The notes beneath the pieces were generated by a model, which saw only the letters and a list, made by a program, of their open reading frames with translations, did no database searches and was not told the origin of the DNA. The translations under genes were made by a program, and so were the position numbers. This document shows, one piece after another, positions 17,057 to 25,083 of a DNA stretch of 64,000 nucleotides; the first letter of the stretch is position 1, and every line of letters begins with the position of its first letter. The DNA comes from Flavobacterium sp. DG2-3 (lineage in GTDB: Bacteria; Bacteroidota; Bacteroidia; Flavobacteriales; Flavobacteriaceae), in contig NZ_JAVAMB010000014.1 in NCBI RefSeq assembly GCF_030730925.1, forward strand, positions 52,252-116,251. Direction: 5' to 3'.

Positions 17057-17236
17057 TTATAATCCCATTTCTTTTCTTAGTTTCATCTCCAATCCTTTTC
17101 CTAACTCTTTAGATCCGTGATTGGGAATAACAACTTGTTTACCTTCTTTCTCGTAGATTTCATGACTACCTTTACCTTGTCTCAAGAATACCCAACCATT
17201 TCGAACTGCCTCTCTAATAAATTCTCTCGATTTCAT
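17057..17236 (-). CDS. hicA: HicA toxin (mRNA interferase)
   Basis: Reading the minus strand from ATG at 17236 gives 59 residues, too short for many ORF filters. It has the HicA double-stranded RNA-binding-like fold: KSREFIREAVRNGWVFLRQG, then KGSHEIYEK with the catalytic His25, then VVIPNHGSKELGKGL. The family cuts mRNA and stops translation until HicB neutralises it. hicB follows by 20 bases. The length matches short HicA proteins. The gene seems intact, as does its antitoxin, so this is likely a working module. Confidence 0.88.
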   Translation of the reverse strand: MKSREFIREAVRNGWVFLRQGKGSHEIYEKEGKQVVIPNHGSKELGKGLEMKLRKEMGL

Positions 17237-17249
17237 TTACGTCGTTTTA

Positions 17250-17271
17250 CAAAGATAGTGATTTTACTATC
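17250..17271 (-). promoter_or_regulatory. hicAB promoter with overlapping palindrome
   Basis: On the minus strand TATCTTTG (17250-17257) matches the -7 consensus and lies 13 bases before the hicA ATG. It overlaps GATAGTgattttACTATC (17254-17271), a perfect 6+6 palindrome suited to autorepression by the HTH domain of HicB. Confidence 0.55.
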
Positions 17272-17380
17272 ATAACATTTAGATTTTCAAAAAAGCAAAT
17301 GTAATAACAAAACAATTAAAAGTAAGAAAATTTTTATCTTTAATAGTTTTAGAAAATTATGAAAATAGTACCTTCTCTCC

Positions 17381-17450
17381 TAGCCCCGATCGAAACGGCA
17401 TCCTTTTTCTGGCTTCTTTAGACAGAAAAAGATATAGTATAGAGCGGGAC
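17381..17450 (+). ncRNA. Structured element of the AGCCCCGAT...GCGGGAC type
   Basis: The element starts AGCCCCGATCGAAACGGCAT, has a perfect 9-bp hairpin CTTTTTCTG/CAGAAAAAG and ends GAGCGGGAC, whose CGGGAC can pair back to the opening GCCCCG with one mismatch. I recall such elements as frequent in flavobacterial intergenic regions. The Flavo-1 RNA motif is a candidate identity, but I could not check it. It is the main content of the gap 17272-17584. Confidence 0.4.
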
Positions 17451-17584
17451 AAACTCGATGAAAACGAAAAATGTTGTGCTTCCAAAAAATATTCGCAAAA
17501 CAAAACTTCTAGTAAAATAAGTACTTCACAAGCTTTTTATGAAACGCTTATTGTACGATAAGAAAATATTATGATAAAAACATT

Positions 17585-17626
17585 TTGTAATTCGAAAAAC
17601 CGTCATACATTTGCCTAACAGTGTTA
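17585..17626 (+). promoter_or_regulatory. Promoter and operator of the TetR gene
   Basis: TTG (17585) and TACATTTG (17606-17613) are separated by 18 bases, a good match to the Bacteroidota promoter. TAACagtGTTA (17616-17626) follows directly and matches the repeated sites upstream of the efflux genes, so the regulator probably represses itself. Confidence 0.7.
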
Positions 17627-17648
17627 AACGATTTAATACTCGAATAAA

Positions 17649-18242
17649 ATGGCTAGCAAAGATCGAATTTTAAGACAAAAAGAAGAGACAAGAAATAATA
17701 TTCTTGGCGCTGCTTATGATATCGTAAAAGAAGAAGGCTGGAATGGTTTGAGTATGCGTAAAATTGCCGATAAGATTGAATATACTGCTCCTATTATTTA
17801 TGAATATTTCTCGAATAAAGAAGCAATTTTAGAAGAACTTACGGGCAAAGGTTTTGTAAAACTGACTAAAGAATTGCAAACTGCAATCGACAAGTTTGAA
17901 AAACCGGAAGACCAATTGGAAGCCATGTGGATGACGTATTGGGACTTTGCTTTTACTAATACTGAATTGTATCAGTTGATGTTTGGTGTCCAGATGACCT
18001 GTTGCGCACAGCGATGTTCGGCTCAGGAGGGACCTTACAAATTATTCACTCAGGTTATTGCTGAAGTAATGAAAGACAGTAATCCGAGTCAAGATATCAT
18101 TAAACAAAAGTACTTCACTTTCTTTTCTGTTATTCATGGTTTAATCGCCATTAATATCATTAACAAAAGTGACATTTTAGAAACAATTAATGCCCAAATT
18201 TTGAAGGATGCCATTGGTGGTATCATCAAATCAATACAATAA
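17649..18242 (+). CDS. TetR family repressor of the efflux operon
   Basis: This 197-residue regulator has the N-terminal TetR helix-turn-helix (about 15-60: GLSMRKIADKIEYTAPIIYEYFSNKEAI) and an all-helical ligand domain. A Cys cluster, C118-C119-x3-C123 (QMTCCAQRCSAQ), sits in the ligand domain and might sense oxidants or metals; that is inference. It is the first gene of the TetR-adaptor-permease-duct cluster. One TAAC-N3-GTTA site lies in its own promoter and four more lie between it and the adaptor gene, which points to control of both. Confidence 0.9.
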   Translation: MASKDRILRQKEETRNNILGAAYDIVKEEGWNGLSMRKIADKIEYTAPIIYEYFSNKEAILEELTGKGFVKLTKELQTAIDKFEKPEDQLEAMWMTYWDFAFTNTELYQLMFGVQMTCCAQRCSAQEGPYKLFTQVIAEVMKDSNPSQDIIKQKYFTFFSVIHGLIAINIINKSDILETINAQILKDAIGGIIKSIQ

Positions 18243-18262
18243 AATTTTTTTCAAGTTTTACT

Positions 18263-18469
18263 TAACGGTGTAAAATAATTTAATCGGATAATATAAAATC
18301 CTTTTTTTTGAAACATTAACTTAACACTGTTAGAAAATTTAATAAAGGTAATAAAAGCTCTTTTTTTAGACTTTTACTTAACGATGTTAGATAATTTAAT
18401 ACCGATTTTGAAACAAACTTGGAAAGGCTTGCTGTATGGAAATTTGTGCACTTTTACTTAACAACGTTA
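18263..18469 (+). promoter_or_regulatory. Four tandem TetR-type operators upstream of the efflux genes
   Basis: Sites TAACggtGTAA (18263), TAACactGTTA (18322), TAACgatGTTA (18379) and TAACaacGTTA (18459) are each followed after a few bases by ATTTAAT. Site starts are 59, 57 and 80 bases apart. A promoter TTG-N17-GAAATTTG (18419-18446) lies between the third and fourth sites. Similar flanks (CTTTTACTTAAC) suggest the array grew by duplication. Confidence 0.7.
18419..18446 (+). promoter_or_regulatory. Candidate promoter of the efflux operon
   Basis: TTG at 18419-18421 and GAAATTTG at 18439-18446 are 17 bases apart. The -7 box has one mismatch to TAnnTTTG. Operator 4 starts 12 bases downstream, where bound repressor would block the start of transcription. 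Confidence 0.5.
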
Positions 18470-18559
18470 GATAATTTAATTCAATTAAATATGAATCCCG
18501 AGAATTCCAGAATACCAAAACAAATAACCCGAGAAAATGTTCAACCAATTAAAACCACA

Positions 18560-19708
18560 ATGAAAATGAAAAATGTAATTATATCCAGTTTTATTCTGGC
18601 ATTAGTTTTAAGCAGCTGTGCCGATAAAAATCAAGGACCCGCTGCTCCGCCTCCACCGGTTTTACCTGTTTTAGCAATCACAAGCGCTAACACTACTACT
18701 GATGCTGAATATCCTGCTTCTATACAAGGAACTGTTGATGTTGAAATTCGCCCACAAGTAAGCGGAAATCTTGACAGAATTTATGTTGATGAAGGTGCTT
18801 ATGTAAGCAAAGGACAGACTTTATTTAAAATCAATGAGCGTCCGTTTCGTGAGCAGTTAAACAATGCTTTGGCAAGTCTTCATGCAGCTGAAGCAGCTTT
18901 AATCAACGCTAACTTAGAAGTGGACAAACTGACTCCATTAGTACAAAACAAAGTGGTCTCTGATTATCAGTTAAAAACGGCTAAAGCGACTCAAAAAATT
19001 GCTGCTGCAAATATTGAGCAGGCAAAAGCAATGGTGGGTTCTGCTAAAATCAATTTAGGATATACTAATGTGACAGCTCCAGTAAGCGGCTACATCGGAA
19101 GATTGCCTAAAAAACAAGGAAGTTTGGTTTCGGCATCTGATGTTGAAGCTTTGACAACTTTGTCTGATGTTCACGAAGTTTTTGCTTATTTCTCTTTGAG
19201 CGAAACAGATTTCATCAACTTTAAATCAAAATACGCTGGAAATTCTTTAGGCGATAAAATCAAAAAATTACCTCCGGTGAACTTGATTTTAGCTGATAAT
19301 ACGGATTATCCAAAAACAGGAAAAATCGATATGGTTGACGGTCAGTTTGATAAAACTACTGGTGCCATCACGCTTAGAGCTACTTTCCCAAATGCAAACG
19401 GAACGTTACGTTCTGGAAACACAGGAAGAATCCGTTTAGGATTAAATCACGACGATGCGATTTTGGTTCCGCAGTCGGCTACAGTTGAAATGCAGGATAA
19501 AGTATTCGTGTTTACTGTTGGAAAAGACAACAAAGTAACCAAAATGCCAATTACTGTTATCGGGAAAAACGGTACGAATTATTTAATTAAAGACGGTGTA
19601 CATGCTGGAGATCAAATCGTATTGAGCGGTATTGACAAATTACAGGACGGACAAGCGATTCAGCCTGAAAAATCTACTAAAGTTGCCGAAGTAACTAACA
19701 AAAAATAA
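18560..19708 (+). CDS. RND efflux adaptor lipoprotein, AcrA/MexA type
   Basis: I start this 382-residue adaptor at the ATG at 18560, where a lipoprotein signal begins (IISSFILALVLSSC, Cys20); the open frame further upstream overlaps the promoter and operators. It has the first lipoyl half (LDRIYVDEGAYVSKGQTLFKI), a coiled-coil hairpin at about 105-165, the second lipoyl half (NVTAPVSGYIGRLPKKQGSL), and beta-barrel and membrane-proximal domains. It joins the permease at 19721 to the TolC-like duct at 23194. A 12-base gap to the permease shows tight coupling. Confidence 0.93.
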   Translation: MKMKNVIISSFILALVLSSCADKNQGPAAPPPPVLPVLAITSANTTTDAEYPASIQGTVDVEIRPQVSGNLDRIYVDEGAYVSKGQTLFKINERPFREQLNNALASLHAAEAALINANLEVDKLTPLVQNKVVSDYQLKTAKATQKIAAANIEQAKAMVGSAKINLGYTNVTAPVSGYIGRLPKKQGSLVSASDVEALTTLSDVHEVFAYFSLSETDFINFKSKYAGNSLGDKIKKLPPVNLILADNTDYPKTGKIDMVDGQFDKTTGAITLRATFPNANGTLRSGNTGRIRLGLNHDDAILVPQSATVEMQDKVFVFTVGKDNKVTKMPITVIGKNGTNYLIKDGVHAGDQIVLSGIDKLQDGQAIQPEKSTKVAEVTNKK

Positions 19709-19720
19709 TCAAAAGAAATA

Positions 19721-22700
19721 ATGTTCAAAATATTTATACAAAGACCGGTACTGGCAACTGTAATCTCCATTCTGTTGGTGATCTTAGGGGTACTGGGTTT
19801 AACTAAACTGCCTTTACAACAGTTTCCAGATATTGCGCCTCCATCGGTTTTGGTAACGGCGGTATATCCAGGAGCTAACGCAGAAACGGTTTTACGTTCT
19901 GTGGCCCCTTCTCTAGAAGAGTCTATAAATGGTGTAGAAAACATGACGTACATGAGTTCTACTGCGAGTAATGATGGTACTTTGGCCATTACTGTTTTCT
20001 TTAAATTAGGAACAGATGCTGATCAAGCCGCGGTAAACGTTCAGAACCGTGTGGCACAAGCTACAAGTCAGCTTCCTGCGGAGGTTGTGCAGCAAGGTGT
20101 TATTACGGCAAAACAACAAAACTCTTTCATCATGGCGATTGGTATGTATACCGATGATGAATCGAAATACGATCAGACTTTTGTTGCAAACTATGCGCAG
20201 ATTAATATTATTCCGGAATTAAAACGTATTCCAGGTGTAGGTTCTGCCAGTATTTTTGGTGGTGTAAAAGATTACTCGATGCGTGTTTGGTTAAATCCAA
20301 CGCAAATGGCAACTCATAATGTTACGCCAAGCGAAGTGATGGTCGCTATTCAGGATAAAAGTTTGGAAGCGGCTCCAGGGAAATTTGGAGAGCGAAGTAA
20401 AGAAGTTTTTGAATACGTTATCAAATACAAAGGTAAACTTACCAAACCAGAAGATTATCAAAATATTGCCATTCGTTCTAACGCAGACGGTTCTGTTCTT
20501 CGTTTAAAAGATGTGGCAAGAGTAGAATTAGGTGCTTACTCTTACAACAGTTTAACGCGTTTAAATGGTAAAAAAGGTATTGTAATTGGTGTGATTCAGT
20601 TAGCGGGTTCTAACTCCAATGACATTCAGATTGCGATCAATAAAATGATGGAAAAGGCTTCTAAAGATTTTCCAAAAGGCATAAAACACAATATATTTTA
20701 CAGTACAAAAGTTTCTCTAGATCAATCTATCGAACAAGTGGAACATACTTTGGTCGAAGCTTTTATTCTGGTATTTATTGTGGTATTTATTTTCCTTCAG
20801 GATTTTAGATCAACTTTAATCCCGGCTATTGCTGTACCTGTAGCAATTTTAGGAACGTTCTTCTTCATGCAGTTATTCGGATTCTCGATCAACTTGTTAA
20901 CGCTTTTCGCATTAATTCTGGCGATTGGTATTGTGGTCGATGACGCGATTGTCGTCGTAGAAGCCGTGCATGCGAAAATGGAGCATAAAAAATTGTCTCC
21001 AAAAATCGCCACTCATGAAGCAATGCACGAAATCACGGGTGCTATTATCTCGATTACGCTGGTAATGGCTGCTGTATTCCTGCCGGTTGGTTTTATGGAA
21101 GGCTCAACAGGAGTTTTCTATCGTCAGTTTGCCTTTACGATGGCAATTGCAATTGTAATTTCGGCTGTTAATGCCTTGACTTTAAGTCCGGCGCTTGCTG
21201 CTCTGTTCTTAAAAGATAATCACGGAGCTCACGATCACGATACAGCTTATGAGAAAAAAGGATTTAAAGAGAAATTCTTTACCGCTTTTAACAGCAGTTT
21301 CGAATCGTTGACGAATCGTTATGTAGGCGGAATCAAATTCTTAATCAGAAAAAAATGGTTGAGTTTAGGCGGATTAGCAGCCATCACTCTTGCAACTATT
21401 TTATTGGTAAAAACAACTCCTGCTGGATTTATTCCAACAGAAGATCAAGGATTTATCGCGATTGCAGTAAACACGCCATCGGGAACTTCGCTTGACGGAA
21501 CTCAAAAAGTAATGACCGAAGCCGAAAATACTTTAAGAGGTTTAGACGCTTCAAGATTCGTAACAGCGATTTCTGGTTTCAACTTATTGACCAATTCAAC
21601 AAGTCCATCTTCTGCTGTAGTTTTCGTTTTATTAAAACCAAACGAAGAACGTGGCGATGTGAAAAACATTGACGAGATCATGAATCAGGTTCGTGGAAAA
21701 TTAGGTTCGATTTCTGGCGGAAGTTTCTTCGTCTTCAGTTTCCCAACCGTTCCTGGATTTAGTAACGTTGAAGCTTTGGACTTAGTTCTTCAAGACAAAA
21801 CGGGTGGAAAACTGGATAAATTCTCTGGAATTTCTCAAAATTTCATCGGCGAATTAATGAAACGTCCTGAAATTGCAGTTGCTTTTACCAGTTTCAAAGC
21901 TGATTATCCTCAATTACAGTTGGATATTAATGATGAAAAAGCGAATCAGTTGGGCGTAAATGTAAAAGACATTTTACAGACTATGCAGGCTTATTTTGGT
22001 AGTGCACAGGCATCAGACTTTAACCGATTTGGTAAATATTACCGAGTGGTAGTTCAGGCTGATATCGCCGACAGAGCCGATCCAACTGCGATTGACCGTG
22101 TTTTTGTTAAAAATAAAAACGGCGAAATGGTTCCGATAAATACTTTAGTAAAACTAACTCGTATTTATGGTTCTGAAACCGCTTCTAGATACAATCTGTT
22201 TAACTCAATTTCTATTAATGCGATTCCGAAACCTGGATTTAGTTCTGGAGATGCCATTAAAGCAATTGAAGAAGTAGCAGCTCAACAATTGCCTGCAGGT
22301 TACGGGTTTGAATTCTCGGGCCAAACGCGTGAAGAGATTTCTTCTGGAGGACAGTCTGCAACTATATTTTTACTGTGTTTGATATTCGTTTATTTCCTAC
22401 TTGCTGCACAGTACGAAAGTTACATTCTGCCTTTGGCTGTAATCTTATCAATTCCTGCAGGTATTTTTGGAGTATTTGTGGCGATTGGTTTAACTGGAAT
22501 CGAAAACAACATTTACGTACAAGTTGCCTTAGTCATGCTGATCGGACTTCTCGCCAAAAATGCCATTCTGATTGTGGAATTTGCGGTGCAGAAACGAAAA
22601 TCAGGACAGGCTTTAGTCAAAGCTTCTATTGAAGCTGCAAAATTACGTCTGCGACCAATTATCATGACTTCTCTTGCCTTTGTAGTTGGTTTAGTACCAA

Positions 22701-22885
22701 TGATGAGCGCTAAAGGGCCATCGGCTCAGGGAAATCACTCGATTAGTATTGGAGCAGCGGGCGGAATGCTTTCAGGAGTAATTCTAGGTTTGTTTATCAT
22801 TCCGGTATTATTCATCGTATTCCAGCATTTACAAGAAAAATTCAGCGGCAAACCAGTTGCTGTCATTCATAATGAAGAAAAATAA
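19721..22885 (+). CDS. RND multidrug efflux permease, HAE1 (AcrB) type
   Basis: This 1054-residue permease aligns closely with AcrB in plan: IQRPVLATVISILLVILG at the N-terminus, TM4 GIVVDDAIVVVEA with Asp407-Asp408 (the same numbers as AcrB), and TM10 LLAKNAILIVEFA with Lys946. These form the proton relay, so it should work as a classical trimeric drug/proton antiporter. Length is normal. It is the third gene of the TetR-adaptor-permease-TolC cluster. A 37-codon membrane peptide gene starts three bases after its stop codon. Confidence 0.95.
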   Translation: MFKIFIQRPVLATVISILLVILGVLGLTKLPLQQFPDIAPPSVLVTAVYPGANAETVLRSVAPSLEESINGVENMTYMSSTASNDGTLAITVFFKLGTDADQAAVNVQNRVAQATSQLPAEVVQQGVITAKQQNSFIMAIGMYTDDESKYDQTFVANYAQINIIPELKRIPGVGSASIFGGVKDYSMRVWLNPTQMATHNVTPSEVMVAIQDKSLEAAPGKFGERSKEVFEYVIKYKGKLTKPEDYQNIAIRSNADGSVLRLKDVARVELGAYSYNSLTRLNGKKGIVIGVIQLAGSNSNDIQIAINKMMEKASKDFPKGIKHNIFYSTKVSLDQSIEQVEHTLVEAFILVFIVVFIFLQDFRSTLIPAIAVPVAILGTFFFMQLFGFSINLLTLFALILAIGIVVDDAIVVVEAVHAKMEHKKLSPKIATHEAMHEITGAIISITLVMAAVFLPVGFMEGSTGVFYRQFAFTMAIAIVISAVNALTLSPALAALFLKDNHGAHDHDTAYEKKGFKEKFFTAFNSSFESLTNRYVGGIKFLIRKKWLSLGGLAAITLATILLVKTTPAGFIPTEDQGFIAIAVNTPSGTSLDGTQKVMTEAENTLRGLDASRFVTAISGFNLLTNSTSPSSAVVFVLLKPNEERGDVKNIDEIMNQVRGKLGSISGGSFFVFSFPTVPGFSNVEALDLVLQDKTGGKLDKFSGISQNFIGELMKRPEIAVAFTSFKADYPQLQLDINDEKANQLGVNVKDILQTMQAYFGSAQASDFNRFGKYYRVVVQADIADRADPTAIDRVFVKNKNGEMVPINTLVKLTRIYGSETASRYNLFNSISINAIPKPGFSSGDAIKAIEEVAAQQLPAGYGFEFSGQTREEISSGGQSATIFLLCLIFVYFLLAAQYESYILPLAVILSIPAGIFGVFVAIGLTGIENNIYVQVALVMLIGLLAKNAILIVEFAVQKRKSGQALVKASIEAAKLRLRPIIMTSLAFVVGLVPMMSAKGPSAQGNHSISIGAAGGMLSGVILGLFIIPVLFIVFQHLQEKFSGKPVAVIHNEEK

Positions 22886-22888
22886 AAT

Positions 22889-23002
22889 ATGGAAAACTAT
22901 ATCACAACTATTTTAGTTGCCATCATAGCGGGCATCGGATATATATCGTACAGAATCTCAAAAGATCTTGAAACTAAAAAAGATATTTGTACAGAGATTT
23001 AA
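22889..23002 (+). CDS. 37-residue single-span membrane peptide next to the RND pump
   Basis: ATG at 22889 opens a 37-codon frame: MENYITTILVAIIAGIGYIS, then YRISKDLETKKDICTEI and a stop at 23000-23002. Residues 5-20 are a clear membrane helix, followed by a charged cytoplasmic-type tail. It begins three bases after the permease stop, so it is translated from the same message. By position and form it recalls AcrZ, the small AcrB-binding protein of enterobacteria, though no sequence likeness is claimed. It could instead be a chance ORF. Repeat copy B begins 12 bases later. Confidence 0.55.
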   Translation: MENYITTILVAIIAGIGYISYRISKDLETKKDICTEI

Positions 23003-23013
23003 AAATAAATTTT

Positions 23014-23148
23014 AACACATAGAGACATAGTTTTTAACCTCATAAAAAAGAAAATAAAAGAAACTAGTTTCTACACATAGCCAAACTATGTGCATTTAAA
23101 TTAGTGAAACGCCTTTTAAAGTTTACAAAAACTATGTTTCTATGTGTT
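23014..23148 (+). repeat. Palindromic intergenic repeat, family 1, copy B
   Basis: Ends AACACATAGAGACATAG and CTATGTTTCTATGTGTT form the terminal inverted repeat (one mismatch), with the internal CACATAGccaaaCTATGTG palindrome and GTGAAACGCC. It has the same orientation as copy A, and like copy A it lies inside an RND efflux operon just after the permease. Confidence 0.85.
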
Positions 23149-23193
23149 GAAAAAAATTAAGCCCAAAGGGTACAGAAATCTAATAAAAAGACA

Positions 23194-24612
23194 ATGAAAA
23201 ATTATATAACCAAAATCGTGACCTTCGCCATTCTGATCACGACTTTAATATCCTGTAAAGTCTCTAAGGATATTGAAACTCCAAAAGATGCATTTCCTGA
23301 GAATTTCAGGAATGCATCAATTTCGAGTGATACAACAAGTATTGCCGATATCGAGTGGAAAAACTTCTTTACAGAAAAAGATATTATCACGTTAATCGAC
23401 AGTGCGGTTACCCGAAATAACGATCTGCTTATTGCACAAAAAAACATCGAAATTGCGCAATACAGATTTACACAATCAAAATGGGGAAATGTTCCTCAGG
23501 TGAATTTATTTGTAAATGCCAATACAAGCAATCCTTCTGACAATAGTTTTACAGGAATGAACTTGAATCAGGCATTGGGTCAAAAACATATTGACGACTA
23601 TTCTGCCGGAGCTTCACTTTCTTGGGAGGCTGATATTTGGGGAAAGATCAGAAACCAAAAGAAAGGGGCTTACGCAGGATATCTTCAATCTGAAGAAGTA
23701 AAAAAAGCGTTGCAGACTAATATTGTGGCAAATGTTTCTAGAGGATATTACAATCTTTTGATGCTGGACGCTCAGTTAAAAATTGCTCAGCAAAATTTAA
23801 AGTTAAACGACAGCACGACTAAAATCATTAAATTGAAATACGATGCCGGTCAGGTAACTACTTTGGCAATTCAACAATCTGAAGCACAAGAATTAAACTC
23901 AAAACAGTTGATTCCGCTATTGGAACAGAATATTGCGATTCAAGAAAATGCATTAAGCGTTTTGACTGGTTCTTTTCCGAATTCAAAACAAAGAACAGTT
24001 CTTTTAACTGCACTTGAAGTGAAAACGAATCCATCTATTGGAATTCCGTCTTCATTAGTAAGCAGAAGACCCGATGTAAAAAGTGCAGAATTAGCGCTTA
24101 AAGTTGCCAACGCAAATGTCGGTATCACGAAAGCGGATTTATACCCAGCTCTCAGAATTACGGCGCAAGGCGGTTTAAACTCTTTCGAAACGAGCAGCTG
24201 GTTCAATATTCCAGCTTCTCTTTTCGGAACCGTTGCAGGTGGTTTAACTCAACCGATTCTGAACAATAAAAAAGTTAGAACGCAATATAATATTGCTGTC
24301 GCGGAAAGAGAAAAAGCGGTTTTAGCTTTTAGACAACAGGTTTTAATTGCTGTAAGCGAAGTTTCGGATGCTTTGGTGAAAGTGGAAAAGTTACAACAAC
24401 AGGAAACTTTCCTTAAAGAAAAAGTAAAAACGTTGCAACAAGCCATTAAAAACTCCAACTTGTTATTCCAAAACGGTTTAGCAGAATATCTAGAAGTTTT
24501 AACTGCTCAGGCAAACTTACTGCAAAGCGAATTAGAATTAGCAGACATAAAAAGACAACAACTTACAGCCAACACCGATTTGTATCGCGCATTAGGAGGA
24601 GGCTGGAAATAA
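23194..24612 (+). CDS. TolC-like outer membrane efflux lipoprotein (NodT type)
   Basis: This 472-residue protein has a lipoprotein signal (FAILITTLISC, Cys21) and two internally related OEP repeats, each with beta strands and long helices (for example LSWEADIWGKIRNQKKGAYAG and the SRRPDVKSAELALKVANANVG box). It is the outer membrane duct for the TetR-controlled pump. It follows the small peptide gene by 191 bases that hold repeat copy B, so it may be expressed from the same message at a different level. Length is typical for NodT/CusC-type proteins. Confidence 0.93.
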   Translation: MKNYITKIVTFAILITTLISCKVSKDIETPKDAFPENFRNASISSDTTSIADIEWKNFFTEKDIITLIDSAVTRNNDLLIAQKNIEIAQYRFTQSKWGNVPQVNLFVNANTSNPSDNSFTGMNLNQALGQKHIDDYSAGASLSWEADIWGKIRNQKKGAYAGYLQSEEVKKALQTNIVANVSRGYYNLLMLDAQLKIAQQNLKLNDSTTKIIKLKYDAGQVTTLAIQQSEAQELNSKQLIPLLEQNIAIQENALSVLTGSFPNSKQRTVLLTALEVKTNPSIGIPSSLVSRRPDVKSAELALKVANANVGITKADLYPALRITAQGGLNSFETSSWFNIPASLFGTVAGGLTQPILNNKKVRTQYNIAVAEREKAVLAFRQQVLIAVSEVSDALVKVEKLQQQETFLKEKVKTLQQAIKNSNLLFQNGLAEYLEVLTAQANLLQSELELADIKRQQLTANTDLYRALGGGWK

Positions 24613-25083
24613 TACCCGTTACCCGTTAATTATTTATTTTTTGAGATGAAAACGCTGTGAGACTATTTGGTTTCATGGCGTTTTTTGTTTTACCACGAAG
24701 TTTTTTTGCCACGAAGGCTCTAAGGCACGAGGTTTTTATTTTGCCACAGATTGTTAGGATTAAAAAGGATTTTTTTAAAGCCACGAATTGCACAAATTTT
24801 CACGAATTATTCTTTTAAGTTTATTCTCATTTTGTCCTCCTGAGCGGAGTCGAAGGACGCGTACAGTAACCACAACAATCTACTCTTGCTTTTGTCATCC
24901 TGAGGAACGAAGGATCTCCGCAAGAAACTCGACAAAGATTGGCGATTTACTTTGTGGAACTACTTTGCGTGTTCTTCGACTCCGCTCAGGAGGACATAGG
25001 ATGAGAAGGAAATTTGTGTAAATTTGTGTAATTTGTGGCAAAAAACTTTGCGTCCTAGCGCCTTCGTGGCAAAACAAAAAACA
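24613..25083. other. Intergenic stretch with repeats between efflux and Crp genes
   Basis: Besides the terminator, 24690-24810 has several GCCACGAAG-type words typical of gene-end repeats here. 24833-24996 is a family 2 repeat made of two nested arm pairs: TCCTCCTGAGCGGAGTCGAA pairs with TTCGACTCCGCTCAGGAGGA, with an inner TGTCATCCTGAGGAACGAAG arm. No gene is seen; short ORFs through the repeat are not credible. Confidence 0.65.
24649..24686 (+). terminator. Candidate terminator of the TetR efflux operon
   Basis: AAAACGC and GCGTTTT form a 7-bp stem with a long loop, followed by TTT. It lies 37 bases past the TolC-like stop. The loop is long, so confidence is moderate. Confidence 0.5.

Noticed and set aside
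18419..18559. Open frame extending the adaptor gene upstream from a TTG
   Set aside because: It covers the promoter and operator 4, and the lipoprotein signal begins at 18560.
24788..25021. 77-codon ORF and its minus-strand partner
   Set aside because: Both are translations of the family 2 repeat (CPPERSRRT on either strand).
25024..25083. Open frame extending the Crp-like gene upstream
   Set aside because: The extension is translated gene-end repeat DNA; the family starts at the ATG at 25084.
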